The notes under the pieces were generated by a model. It searched no databases. It was not told the origin of the DNA and saw only the letters and a list, made by a program, of their open reading frames with translations. A program made the position numbers and the translations under genes. Positions 46,066 through 54,311 of a stretch of 64,000 nucleotides of DNA are shown here, piece by piece. The stretch is from TMED8 sp038125725 (GTDB lineage: Bacteria > Pseudomonadota > Alphaproteobacteria > Rhodospirillales > Casp-alpha2), in contig JAYPEK010000003.1 in NCBI GenBank assembly GCA_038125725.1, positions 1 through 64,000 of the forward strand, in the 5' to 3' direction. Position 1 is the stretch's first letter, and every line of letters begins with the position of its first letter.

Positions 46066-47010
46066 TTACGTTCCGCTGACGGCAACCGTCTTGATGATGT
46101 AATCGCCTCCGCTGTTGATCAGCGCCAGGCCGCTGAAGGCATCCCGAAACCCTCGGTCCGCCGTCGTCAGCACTTCCGTGCCGTTGACGCTGACGCTCAT
46201 GCGGCCGTCGGCGTAACGCAGCCACTGGATACGGTGGATCTTCTTGTCCTCCAATGGCATGGCCTTGGTAGCACGTTCGACCACGGAGGTGCCGCGCGAC
46301 GATACCCGGTCGATCTGCAGCGTGCCGCCGGGCCGGTAGGTGAGGCGGTAGCCGGGGCTGGCGTCACCCTGGAAGCGGCCTTGGTAAAGCGCCACCTGGA
46401 ACTGCCCTTCCGCCGACCATGAGCTGAAATCCATTTCCAACGCGAAGGCGTTGGTGATGGCGGTCGGCGCATGAATGATGGCGGCGGCCGGCGCATCCTG
46501 GGTGGTGCCGCCCTGACTTCCCTGGCTGCCACCGCCGAGCGCCTGATTGAGGATCGCGCCGAACAACTGCGCTGCCTTCTTCTCGTTCGTCGCCGGCTGG
46601 GTCTCCGTCGTATTCGACTCGGCTCCGGGTTTCACCGCGCTTCTGAGGCCCCAGCCGCGTTCCACCCAGTACTTGCCCGACAAGACCGTCCAACTGGGAT
46701 CGCGGGTGTAGTCGCCATCGATGAAGGCATCGCTCAGGATCTGGCGGCGCCAGGGGCGCTCAAAGCCACCGGCCAGGTCGCGCAGGTCGCGCAGAAAGTT
46801 GGGGTCGGCGGCGCGCGCCTTCTCGCCCTCGTCGATCAGCTTGTTGAGCCGGTCGATGAATCCTTGCAGCCGGTCGTCGGCGCTGGGTGCGCTGGGGTCG
46901 CTCCATTGCGAATAGCGGCTCTGCTGTGCCGACGCCGGCGCGGCGGCGGTAACGAGGAGGGCGAGGCCGATGGCGCCGAGGGTGCGCGAAGGCGAGGAAA
47001 GTCTGGTCAT
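46066..47010 (-). CDS. Secreted protein with concanavalin A-like fold (hypothetical)
   Basis: A 314-residue protein with a signal peptide at residues 1-28 (ALLVTAAAPASAQ). The central and C-terminal part (AFALEMDFSSWSAEGQFQVALYQGRF; SPGYRLTYRPGGTLQIDRVSSRG; IHRIQWLRYADGRMSVSVNGTEVL) looks like the jelly-roll of DUF1080/LamG-type sugar-binding domains. Start ATG 47010 puts the hydrophobic signal at the N-terminus. Periplasmic or surface location is likely; ligand unknown. Confidence 0.65.
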   Translation of the reverse strand: MTRLSSPSRTLGAIGLALLVTAAAPASAQQSRYSQWSDPSAPSADDRLQGFIDRLNKLIDEGEKARAADPNFLRDLRDLAGGFERPWRRQILSDAFIDGDYTRDPSWTVLSGKYWVERGWGLRSAVKPGAESNTTETQPATNEKKAAQLFGAILNQALGGGSQGSQGGTTQDAPAAAIIHAPTAITNAFALEMDFSSWSAEGQFQVALYQGRFQGDASPGYRLTYRPGGTLQIDRVSSRGTSVVERATKAMPLEDKKIHRIQWLRYADGRMSVSVNGTEVLTTADRGFRDAFSGLALINSGGDYIIKTVAVSGT

Positions 47011-47102
47011 GGCTGAAACCCTGTTTGAAACAATGATCGCTTTTGCCGCCAATCTAGCATGCAGGGACGGGCGGCGTCATCCGGGGCCGTGGGTTGGAAA
47101 TA

Positions 47103-47127
47103 ATTTGCAATTGCAAATCATTCGCAA
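47103..47127 (+). promoter_or_regulatory. Overlapping Fur-box-like palindromes upstream of a hypothetical gene
   Basis: ATTTGCAATTGCAAAT (47103-47118) is a perfect 16-base palindrome. It overlaps TTGCAAATCATTCGCAA (47111-47127), which has the 7-1-7 symmetry of Fur sites with one mismatch between half-sites. They lie 38-62 bases before the ATG at 47165, the right place for an operator. Fur or a Fur relative (Zur, Mur, Irr) is inferred only from symmetry. Confidence 0.5.
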
Positions 47128-47164
47128 TAAAGTTCAGCCCTTCGATCAACAATGCGAGGCCGCC

Positions 47165-47695
47165 ATGAATCAAATTCGCATCCCAACCGCCTTTCAGGTC
47201 CGACCCGGCTCCCGATCCGACACGCCCGAGACCAACAATATCGAATGGCTGCTGATCCGCTCCTACCGGGCCTGGATCAAGGGCCTGCAGGGCGACGACA
47301 GCCGCTATTGGAATGATGTGTGGAACGGGTTCCTGGCGGAATTCGGCACCCGCGACGGAAAACAGGCGCTGGCCTGGTTCGTGCGTATGATCAACGTGTT
47401 GCAGACCCACGCCGAACGCGCGCTCCGCTATCACCATCCGGGCTGCCCCTGCAAAGGCGACGACGAGCGGCTGTTCGTTGCCGTGGTTGCCGCCTGCCAG
47501 CACGGCGATGCCGGCGAGGCACGGGACTGCGCCGGACGGCTAGTGACGGCGGACGGCATTGGCGACCTGATCGCCTCGGCCAGCCAGTTGGCGTTGATGT
47601 TGGGCAACCGCCGGCCGCGCCTGCCGAAGCGCGCGACCGAGCCCGGAATGCTGGACTTGCAGACGCTGCCGATGCTGTCGACGGCGATCAACTAG
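47165..47695 (+). CDS. Hypothetical cytoplasmic protein behind a Fur-like operator
   Basis: A 176-residue protein (MNQIRIPTAFQ to LPMLSTAIN) without signal or TM segments. Helical content looks high. It has clustered His and Cys in ALRYHHPGCPCKGDDE and a further Cys-His in VVAACQHGD, which could bind metal. Start ATG 47165 has GAGG upstream; the open frame extends back to 46970 without support. With the Fur-like palindromes upstream, a role in metal homeostasis is suggested but not shown. Confidence 0.65.
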   Translation: MNQIRIPTAFQVRPGSRSDTPETNNIEWLLIRSYRAWIKGLQGDDSRYWNDVWNGFLAEFGTRDGKQALAWFVRMINVLQTHAERALRYHHPGCPCKGDDERLFVAVVAACQHGDAGEARDCAGRLVTADGIGDLIASASQLALMLGNRRPRLPKRATEPGMLDLQTLPMLSTAIN

Positions 47696-47698
47696 GGA

Positions 47699-48664
47699 TC
47701 AGGCGGCCTTGGTTGCCACGCGGTGCGGGCGCACGCCGAGCATGTGGCAGATGGCGTAGCCCAGCGTCGAGTGGTTCAGGGTGTAGAGGTGGAAACGGCT
47801 GACGCCGTTGGCGTGCAACAGCCGGCACTGCTCGACCGCGATGGAGGCGGCGACCATGCGCCGGGTTTCCGGCTCGTCGTCCAGGCCTTCGAAAACTTCC
47901 GCCATCCAGTTCGGCACCCGCGTGCCGCACATCTGCGAGAACTTTCGCACCTGCTTGAAGTTGGTCACCGGCAGAATGCCCGGGATGATCGGGATGGCGA
48001 TGCCGGCCCGGCGCACGCGCTCCAGGTACCGGAGGAACACGTCGGTATCGAAGAAGTATTGGCTGATCGCCAAGTCGGCGCCGGCATCGACCTTGCGCTT
48101 CAGATTGTCGAGATCGGCCTCGGCACTGGCGGCCTCGGGGTGCACCTCGGGATAGCAGGCGACGGCGATATTGAAGTCGTGGATGCGCTTCAGCCCGGCC
48201 ACCAGGTCGGCGGCATAGGCGTAGCCGCCGGGATTCGGCTGGTAGCGGCTGGCGCCCTTGGGTGGATCGCCCCTGAGCGCGACAATGCGGTTGACGCCGG
48301 CGTCCAGGATCTTGCGTGCTACGTCGTCGACCTCGCCCTTGGTGGCGCCGACGCAGGTCAGGTGCGCGGCCGGCTCCAGGCGCGTGTTGCGGCGAATCTT
48401 GACCACGGTTTCCAGCGTGCGGTCCTGGGTGGTGCCACCGGCGCCGTAGGTAACGGAAACGAACTCGGGCTCCAGCGGTTCCAGCTTGCTCAGCGTCGCG
48501 GCGAACTGCGCTTCCGCCTGCAGATCGGCGGGCGGAAAGAATTCGAAGCTGACGTCCACGTCGTGCGGCAAGGGCGCGGCGATGGCCGGCACCATGCCGG
48601 CGACCCGTCCGCGGTTGGAGACGTTCATGAGCTCGATGTTTTTCTTGTTCTTGCGGCGGACCAT
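47699..48664 (-). CDS. metF: Methylenetetrahydrofolate reductase
   Basis: MetF reduces 5,10-methylene-THF to 5-methyl-THF, the methyl donor for methionine synthesis. The 321-residue TIM-barrel flavoprotein shows VSFEFFPP, VSVTYGAGGTTQDRTLE, LRGDPPKG, QYFFDTDVFLRYL and PGILPVTNFKQV. Length is normal. Start ATG 48664 has GGAG upstream. It lies 11 bases after an ArsR-methyltransferase fusion gene on the same strand, which is probably its regulator. Confidence 0.94.
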   Translation of the reverse strand: MVRRKNKKNIELMNVSNRGRVAGMVPAIAAPLPHDVDVSFEFFPPADLQAEAQFAATLSKLEPLEPEFVSVTYGAGGTTQDRTLETVVKIRRNTRLEPAAHLTCVGATKGEVDDVARKILDAGVNRIVALRGDPPKGASRYQPNPGGYAYAADLVAGLKRIHDFNIAVACYPEVHPEAASAEADLDNLKRKVDAGADLAISQYFFDTDVFLRYLERVRRAGIAIPIIPGILPVTNFKQVRKFSQMCGTRVPNWMAEVFEGLDDEPETRRMVAASIAVEQCRLLHANGVSRFHLYTLNHSTLGYAICHMLGVRPHRVATKAA

Positions 48665-48675
48665 GAAGGGGCTCC

Positions 48676-49650
48676 TCAGGCGACGGCGGTCAAGTGGTAG
48701 ACGGGTGCCGTTTCCGGCTTGATGGCGAGCCACAGCGTCACGGTCAGCTGCTTGCCATCCCCCTGGCCATCAAGATGGGTAATGCGTTGCGGCTCCAGGC
48801 CGGCCTCGATCATCCACTCGGCGATCTCTTCGTCGGAAAATCCGAGGCGGCGATGCTCGTGCTCGCGGCGCAGTTGCTCCAGCGAGTGTGGGGCGAAATC
48901 GACCACCAGCATGACGCCGCCTGGGCGCAGTGTGCGCGCCGTCTCGGCGACGGCCAGCGCCGGCTCGTCGGCGAAATGCAAAACCTGGTGGATGATGGCG
49001 GCGTCGAAACGGGCATCGGCCAAGGGCGTGCGGTACATGTCGGCCTGGCGCACCTGGCAGTGATGGAAACCGCCGTGATCCAGGTGCGAGCGCGCCACCG
49101 CCAACATGTCGCGTGACGCATCAATGCCGAGGCCCGACTGGATGCGCGGCGCCAGCAGTTCCAGCATCCGACCGGTGCCAGTGCCGACATCGAGGAAGGT
49201 ATCGATGCCGTATTCGGGCAGCATGCCGAGGATGGCTTGCTCGACCTCGGTGTCGTCAACATGCAAAGAGCGGACCTTGTCCCAAAGGATGGCGTTGGTG
49301 CGGAAATAGGCGGCCGCCTGGGCGGCGCGGTCGCGCTTGATTTCGTTCAGCATGGCCGCGTCGCGCAGGAGTGTTGCGTCATCGGCAGGGAACAAGCCCT
49401 CCAGCGCCGCCAGCACCTCACCGCCGTGGCCGTCGTGGGCGGCACGGTGGAACACCCAGCTACCCTCCTGGAAACGGTCGAGCAGGCCGGCGTCGGAGAG
49501 AAGCTTCAGGTGCCGGGAAACCCGCGGCTGGCTTTGCCCCAGGATATGCATGAGCTCGCTCACGGTCAGTTCACCGTGCAAGCACAGCGCCAGGATACGG
49601 AGCCGGGTAGGCTCGGCGGCGGCGCGCAGGGAATTGAGCAAATCGTCCAT
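48676..49650 (-). CDS. ArsR-type regulator fused to a SAM-dependent methyltransferase (SahR-like)
   Basis: A 324-residue protein with an N-terminal winged helix (AAAEPTRLRILALCLHGELTVSELMHILGQSQPRVSRHLKLLSDAGLL) and a C-terminal Rossmann methyltransferase domain (TFLDVGTGTGRMLELLAPR; FDAAIIHQVLHFAD; LRPGGVMLVVDFAPH). Similar fusions are known or proposed to sense S-adenosylhomocysteine or SAM and repress methionine-cycle genes, and metF follows here in the same operon. Its promoter holds three direct repeats at 49677-49700. Whether the methyltransferase half is catalytic or only a ligand sensor is unknown. Confidence 0.85.
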   Translation of the reverse strand: MDDLLNSLRAAAEPTRLRILALCLHGELTVSELMHILGQSQPRVSRHLKLLSDAGLLDRFQEGSWVFHRAAHDGHGGEVLAALEGLFPADDATLLRDAAMLNEIKRDRAAQAAAYFRTNAILWDKVRSLHVDDTEVEQAILGMLPEYGIDTFLDVGTGTGRMLELLAPRIQSGLGIDASRDMLAVARSHLDHGGFHHCQVRQADMYRTPLADARFDAAIIHQVLHFADEPALAVAETARTLRPGGVMLVVDFAPHSLEQLRREHEHRRLGFSDEEIAEWMIEAGLEPQRITHLDGQGDGKQLTVTLWLAIKPETAPVYHLTAVA

Positions 49651-49676
49651 GAGCCGTTTATAGGCCTCGGCTAAAA

Positions 49677-49700
49677 AGATATCAAGATATGTTTATATGT
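49677..49700 (-). promoter_or_regulatory. Three tandem 8-base repeats, likely operator of the ArsR-methyltransferase/metF operon
   Basis: AGATATCA, AGATATGT and TTATATGT follow each other without gaps (plus-strand reading), 27-50 bases before the ArsR-fusion start. The regular 8-base spacing in an AT-rich stretch resembles operators of ArsR-family regulators. Autoregulation together with metF is inferred. Confidence 0.5.
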
Positions 49701-49872
49701 TTTTGCATTCTGTCATTCAGCCATGAAAAGGACCAGGTGTTGCCGTGTTGACGCCCGGCGGCGCCTGTATTCCCGGCATTAACGGCTTGCTAACCATGTG
49801 GCGGGCAAAGTGAGCGGTAAATCCGCGGACAAAAACCGCCGCGGCACCGACAAACGGTTCGGAGGCGAACCC

Positions 49873-50679
49873 ATGAAGTTTCTGCAAAGCCTGGCCCTGG
49901 TCTTGGGGATGGCGGTCGCGGTTTCCGGCTGCGCGACGCCGCCGCCTTCGGGCGACGCGGCGGCACTGGCCGACTACCGTGCCGTCAACGATCCGATGGA
50001 GCCCACCAACCGCGCCGTCTTCGCCTTCAACCAGGGGGTCGACAAGGGGGTTCTGAAACCCGCTGCCACGGCTTATCAGAACGCCTTGCCGCCGTGGCTG
50101 CGTCAGGGCATCGGCAACATGATCGATCATCTGCGTGCGCCGGTGGTGTTGCTCAACGATCTGCTGCAGGGCGAGTTCAAGCGCGCCATGCGCACCTTCA
50201 ACCGGTTTTGGATCAACACCGCGCTCGGCTTCGGCTTCATGGACCTGGCCGGCGGCATGGGGCTGGAGGGCCATGACGAGGACTTCGGTCAGACCCTTGC
50301 CGTCTGGGGCATCGACGAGGGACCGTTCATCATGCTGCCGCTGTTTGGGCCCTCCAACCCGCGCGACACGGTCGGGCTGGTGGTTGATTTCCTGATCGAT
50401 CCCTTCGGCACCTGGGCGCGCAACACCGATCGCGACGTGCTGGTCTACGCGCGCGGCGGCACCCACGCCGTTCATGCGCGTTCACAACTTCTGGAGTTCA
50501 TGGACGACCTGGAAAAGACTTCGCTTGATTTCTACGCCGCTATTCGTAGCTTGTACCGGCAGCGCCGCAGTGATGAAATATCCAACGGTCGCGGCTCCGC
50601 CAATGCACCGGTGCCGGACTTGAGCCGGAACATGGAGCCGCCCTTCTTTGACTCGGCGCTTGAGTTGTCACGGAGATAG
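49873..50679 (+). CDS. mlaA: MlaA (VacJ) family outer-membrane lipoprotein
   Basis: A 268-residue lipoprotein: signal peptide and lipobox (MAVAVSGCATPP), then the MlaA core YRAVNDPMEPTNRAVFAFNQGVDKGVLKPAATAYQ, NDLLQGEFKRAMRTFNRFWINTALG and GPFIMLPLFGPSNPRDTVG. MlaA removes stray phospholipid from the outer leaflet and passes it to MlaC, whose gene follows seven bases later. The MlaFEDB ABC genes are not in the window. Start ATG 49873 places the signal peptide correctly. Confidence 0.93.
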   Translation: MKFLQSLALVLGMAVAVSGCATPPPSGDAAALADYRAVNDPMEPTNRAVFAFNQGVDKGVLKPAATAYQNALPPWLRQGIGNMIDHLRAPVVLLNDLLQGEFKRAMRTFNRFWINTALGFGFMDLAGGMGLEGHDEDFGQTLAVWGIDEGPFIMLPLFGPSNPRDTVGLVVDFLIDPFGTWARNTDRDVLVYARGGTHAVHARSQLLEFMDDLEKTSLDFYAAIRSLYRQRRSDEISNGRGSANAPVPDLSRNMEPPFFDSALELSRR

Positions 50680-50685
50680 TCGCCA

Positions 50686-51318
50686 ATGCTGCCCAGGCGT
50701 TTTGCCCTTTCCATCTGTTTCGGTCTGATGATTGGTATTGCCGCCGCCCTGCCCGGTGCCGCGCGCGCCGACAATCACGGTGAAAAATCCGCGGAGTTCA
50801 TCCAGTCGCTGGCCAACCGCGCCATCGAATCGCTCACTGATCCGGAGACCTCGAGAGCCACCCGGATCGAGCGCTTCCGCGCCATGTTCAATGATTCCTT
50901 TGCCGTGCGCTCCATTGGCAAGCGTGCGCTCGGCCGTTACTGGGGCCGCGCCAGCGATGCGGAGCAAACCAAGTACCAGCAACTGTTCGAAGAGCTGATG
51001 GTCATCACCTATGTCGATCGTTTCGCCAACTACGCCGGTGAATCGCTGAAGATTCTGAAGTCGCGGATCGAGGACAAGGCCATCGCGACTGTGTTTTCGG
51101 AGATCGAGCGCAAGGGCGGCGCCAAGCCGATCCGCGTCGATTGGATCGTCGGCACCAACGGCACCATCTACAAGATCGTCGACGTCAAGGTCGAGGGTGT
51201 CTCCATGACCCAGACGCTGAGTTCCGACTTCACCTCCATCATCCGTCAGCGTGACGGCCAGGTCAGCGGCCTGATCGAGGAACTGGAAAAGAAGACCGCC
51301 CAGCTTTCGGCCAACTGA
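50686..51318 (+). CDS. mlaC: MlaC-type phospholipid-binding periplasmic protein
   Basis: A 210-residue protein with a signal peptide (residues 1-29) and the MlaC/Ttg2D domain: FIQSLANRAIESLTDPETSRATRIERFRAMFNDSFAVRSIGKRALGRYW, then IRVDWIVGTNGTIYKIVDVKVEGVSMTQTLSSDFTSIIRQ. MlaC ferries phospholipids between MlaA and the inner-membrane MlaFEDB complex. The seven-base gap after mlaA indicates one operon. Confidence 0.92.
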   Translation: MLPRRFALSICFGLMIGIAAALPGAARADNHGEKSAEFIQSLANRAIESLTDPETSRATRIERFRAMFNDSFAVRSIGKRALGRYWGRASDAEQTKYQQLFEELMVITYVDRFANYAGESLKILKSRIEDKAIATVFSEIERKGGAKPIRVDWIVGTNGTIYKIVDVKVEGVSMTQTLSSDFTSIIRQRDGQVSGLIEELEKKTAQLSAN

Positions 51319-51322
51319 CCCG

Positions 51323-52198
51323 GTGTCGGCGGCCTATCTACCCGTTCTTCTGGCGCTGGCGTCGGCGTTTCTGTTCGCCGTCGGCGCGCAGATGCAGCAC
51401 CGAGGCCTGATTGATGTCGGCTCCAGGCGCGGCACCGCCATTTCCATCACCGTCGCCGCCGGACTCCACTGGGTGTTCGCGCCCTGGTTCCTGGAAGCCC
51501 ATCAGTGGCTGGAACCGGCGATCCTGATCTTCATCCTGGCCGGCGTTATCCGGCCGTCGGTGTCGGCCAACCTGTCGGTCTCCGGCACGCGTTTCCTTGG
51601 GCCGACGCTTTCGTCGACGCTCAGTTCCACCTCGCCCTTGTTCGGCGCGGCGCTCGGTATCTTCTGGCTGGGCGAGGCCTTCACGCTGCCCATTGCCATC
51701 GGCACGGTCGGCATCATCGCCGCCGTCCTGTTGCTGTCGCTCGGCAATGCGCGGATCGAGCGCGACTGGCCTCTCTGGGCGCTGGCTCTGCCGGTGGGCG
51801 CGGCGATGATCCGATCTTTGGCTCATGTGCTGACCAAGGTCGGCATGACCGACATCCCCAATCCGTTCTTCGCCGGCATGATCGGCTTCACGGTGTCGGC
51901 CATCGTCACCAACCTGGCGCTTGGCTGGGGCGAGAAACGCCAACGCGTCGATTGGTCGGCGCCTGGCACGCGCTGGTTCGGCGTCGCCGGCATCATGTTC
52001 GGCGTGGCGCTGATGTGCCTCAATAACGCGCTCTTGCGCGGCCAGATTACCACCGTCATTCCGATCATCGCGTTGTCGCCGATCTTCGCCATGCTGCTCT
52101 CCATCTTCATCTTCAAGCGCGAGCGCCTGACGCTTCGGGTCGTCGCCGCGGTACTGATCGTGGTGCCGTCGGTGGCTTTCATCTCCATTTACCGCTGA
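51323..52198 (+). CDS. DMT-family (EamA) transporter
   Basis: A 291-residue membrane protein with about ten TM helices in two EamA repeats (ALASAFLFAVGAQMQHRGLI; TVGIIAAVLLLSLGNARI; VIPIIALSPIFAMLLSIFIFKRERLTLRVVAAVLIVVPSVAFISIYR). GTG 51323 begins four bases after mlaC. Substrate unknown; metabolite export is usual for the family. Confidence 0.83.
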   Translation: MSAAYLPVLLALASAFLFAVGAQMQHRGLIDVGSRRGTAISITVAAGLHWVFAPWFLEAHQWLEPAILIFILAGVIRPSVSANLSVSGTRFLGPTLSSTLSSTSPLFGAALGIFWLGEAFTLPIAIGTVGIIAAVLLLSLGNARIERDWPLWALALPVGAAMIRSLAHVLTKVGMTDIPNPFFAGMIGFTVSAIVTNLALGWGEKRQRVDWSAPGTRWFGVAGIMFGVALMCLNNALLRGQITTVIPIIALSPIFAMLLSIFIFKRERLTLRVVAAVLIVVPSVAFISIYR

Positions 52199-52254
52199 CT
52201 GGCAAACGCCGTGCGTCCACCCCATATCCGGTTGCAAAGGGGAAAGGATGCATC

Positions 52255-52719
52255 ATGAGTGAAATGACAAAAGCCAACGCCGTCGGCATCAATCACGTGG
52301 CGCTGGAAGTGGACGACATCGCCGCGGCCCTGGAATTCTACGGCCGCTTTCTCAATTTCGAGATCGAGAGCCACAGCGACAAAGACGCCTTCATCTATTT
52401 CGGCGATCAGTTTCTGGCCTTCACCAAGGGCCGCCGGCAGGGTCCTGACGAGGGACGGCATTTCGGTATCGCCGTCGACGACAAGGAACTGGTGCGCCGT
52501 ACCCTGGAAGAGATGGGCGTTGAACTGGTGCCCGGCCGGTTTCTGGATTTCCTCGATCCCTGGGGTAACCGGGTGGAAATCACCACCTACACCAAAATTC
52601 AATTCACCAAGGCCGACCACGTGCTCAAAGGCATGGGGCTTGGTCATTTGGAGAAGACCGAGGACGCCTTTCGGGAATTGGCGAAAAAGAACATGGTCCC
52701 CCAAGGTCCGTCGAAATAA
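52255..52719 (+). CDS. VOC-superfamily (glyoxalase/dioxygenase fold) protein
   Basis: A 154-residue protein with vicinal-oxygen-chelate beta-alpha modules: INHVALEVDDIAAALEFYGRFL (first metal-ligand His) and GRHFGIAVDDKELVRRTLEEMGVELVPGRFLDFLDPWGNRVEI, with the Glu in the last motif. It may be a glyoxalase or ring-cleavage-type enzyme. It is followed 19 bases later by an SDR, probably in the same transcript. Confidence 0.78.
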   Translation: MSEMTKANAVGINHVALEVDDIAAALEFYGRFLNFEIESHSDKDAFIYFGDQFLAFTKGRRQGPDEGRHFGIAVDDKELVRRTLEEMGVELVPGRFLDFLDPWGNRVEITTYTKIQFTKADHVLKGMGLGHLEKTEDAFRELAKKNMVPQGPSK

Positions 52720-52738
52720 CTGAGACTGGGAGAGAGAG

Positions 52739-53443
52739 ATGAGCAGCGGAAAGGTCGCGATCATCACCGCCGGCGGGTCCGGCATGGGTGCCGGCGCGGC
52801 GCGCAAGTTGGCCGCCGACGGTTTTCACGTCGCGGTGCTGTCGTCGTCCGGCAAGGGCGAGGCGTTGGCGGACGAACTCGGCGGTTTCGGCGTCACCGGA
52901 TCGAACCAGTCGAACGATGATCTCAAGCGCCTCGTCGACGGGACGCTGGAGCGCTGGGGGCGCATCGACGTTCTGGTCAATTCCGCCGGGCACGGTCCCA
53001 AGGGCGACATCCTGGAACTCACCGACGAGGACTGGCACGCCGGCCTTGACGTCTATTTCCTGAACGCCGTGCGCCCGACACGGCTGGTGACGCCGGTGAT
53101 GGTGGAACAGAAATCCGGCGTCATCATCAACATCACCACCTTCGCCACTTTCGAGCCCGAGCCCGCGTTTCCGACATCCGGCATGGCGCGCGCTGGGCTT
53201 GCCGCGTTCACCAAGCTCTTTGCCGACAAATATGCCGCCGACAATATCCGCATGAACAACGTTCTGCCGGGCTTCATCGACTCGCTGCCGGAAAAAGAGG
53301 TGTTCCGCCAACGCATCCCCATGGGGCGCTATGGCCGGGTGCAGGAGATCGCCGACGTGGTCGGCTTCCTGGCCTCCGACGGGGCCAGCTACATCACCGG
53401 CCAGAACATCCGCGTCGACGGCGGCTTCACCAGGTCCGTTTAA
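52739..53443 (+). CDS. SDR-family oxidoreductase with altered active site
   Basis: A 234-residue SDR with TAGGSGMGAGAARKLA as cofactor loop, VLVNSAG, and DGASYITGQNIRVDGGF at the end. The catalytic Tyr-x-x-x-Lys is replaced: where YSASK is expected the protein has SGMAR, leaving Ser147 and Arg151. It may be a non-catalytic or differently acting member. I recall alphaproteobacterial SDRs with a similar S-x-x-x-R, so it may be a subfamily. Follows the VOC gene by 19 bases. Confidence 0.82.
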   Translation: MSSGKVAIITAGGSGMGAGAARKLAADGFHVAVLSSSGKGEALADELGGFGVTGSNQSNDDLKRLVDGTLERWGRIDVLVNSAGHGPKGDILELTDEDWHAGLDVYFLNAVRPTRLVTPVMVEQKSGVIINITTFATFEPEPAFPTSGMARAGLAAFTKLFADKYAADNIRMNNVLPGFIDSLPEKEVFRQRIPMGRYGRVQEIADVVGFLASDGASYITGQNIRVDGGFTRSV

Positions 53444-53457
53444 TCGGGAGACAAGCC

Positions 53458-54015
53458 ATGAACGCCACCATTCAGGCCCTGCTCGAGAAGCTCCAGGAAC
53501 TGGACGGCGAGTTGGAGGCCGAGCTCCAGCGCCAGCGCGACGAGTTCCACTACACCATCAGGAAGAAGCGCGTGCGTTTCGAGGAAGAGGTGCGCAAGCA
53601 CCACCTGGAACTGCGCAAGGGCATCATCCGTTTCATCCGCGAATCGCGGGTCATGGGCCTTCTGGTGGCGCCGGTGATCTATGCGCTGATCGTGCCGATC
53701 GTGCTGCTCGATATTGCCGTCACCCTGTTCCAACTGGTCTGCTTCCCGGTCTACGGCATCAAGAAGGTGCCGAGAGAAGACTTCATCGTCGTCGACCGCC
53801 ATCACCTGTCGTACCTGAACGGCATCGAGAAGCTGAACTGCGCCTATTGCGGCTACGCCAACGGGGTGCTGGCCTGGACCCGCGAGATCGCCGGGCGCAC
53901 CGAGGAATACTGGTGCCCGATCAAACACGCGCGCCGTACCCAGGGCCAGCATCGGCGCTACTACGATTTCGCCGAATACGGCGATGCCGAGGGATACCGC
54001 AAACTATCGGGCTAG
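53458..54015 (+). CDS. Hypothetical membrane-anchored coiled-coil protein with Cys motif
   Basis: A 185-residue protein in three parts. Residues 1-60 form a charged heptad coiled coil (ALLEKLQELDGELEAELQRQRDEFHYTIRKKRV); 62-98 are hydrophobic (GLLVAPVIYALIVPIVLLDIAVTLFQLVCF); the tail holds LNCAYCGYANGV and EEYWCPIKHARR, a C-x2-C...C arrangement that could bind zinc. I do not recognise a named family, though it looks conserved. It is 14 bases downstream of the SDR. Confidence 0.65.
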   Translation: MNATIQALLEKLQELDGELEAELQRQRDEFHYTIRKKRVRFEEEVRKHHLELRKGIIRFIRESRVMGLLVAPVIYALIVPIVLLDIAVTLFQLVCFPVYGIKKVPREDFIVVDRHHLSYLNGIEKLNCAYCGYANGVLAWTREIAGRTEEYWCPIKHARRTQGQHRRYYDFAEYGDAEGYRKLSG

Positions 54016-54066
54016 ATCATCGCCTCCGCCCACATTAGAATGCCGCCGCCCCGCGATGGCGGGGCA

Positions 54067-54212
54067 GTTCTCGGGGCGGGGTGAAACTCCCCACCGGCGG
54101 TGAGTGTCATGAATTTCGACATAAGCCCGCGAGCGCCCGCCGAACACGTGGCGGGGTCAGCAGATTCGGTGCAAATCCGAAGCCGACGGTGACAGTCCGG
54201 ATGAGAGAGAAC
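54067..54212 (+). ncRNA. FMN riboswitch (RFN element) controlling ribH
   Basis: P1 is GTTCTC (54067-54072) with GAGAAC (54207-54212). Between them lie the conserved blocks GGGGCGGGGTGAAACTCCCC, ACCGGCGGT, a variable arm, GTCAGCAGATTCGGTGCAAA and CCGACGGTGACAGTCCGGAT, all typical of the FMN aptamer. Downstream, TCCTTC (54220-54225) can pair with the GAAGGA Shine-Dalgarno region (54299-54304). No U-run follows the GC-rich hairpin near 54240, so FMN probably blocks translation rather than elongation (inference). Confidence 0.95.
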
Positions 54213-54311
54213 GGAGCGGTCCTTCGGGCCCGGCGATGAGTGCCGGCTCCGGCGCGGCGCCCAAGTTCTTCGCCCTGGTTCTGGTCTCTTGTGTGATTGA
54301 AGGAGGAAACC

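Noticed and set aside
49651..49872. A SAM or SAH riboswitch before the ArsR-methyltransferase/metF operon
   Set aside because: The leader from the likely promoter to the start is under 60 bases, with no aptamer-like stems; tandem operator repeats explain regulation better.
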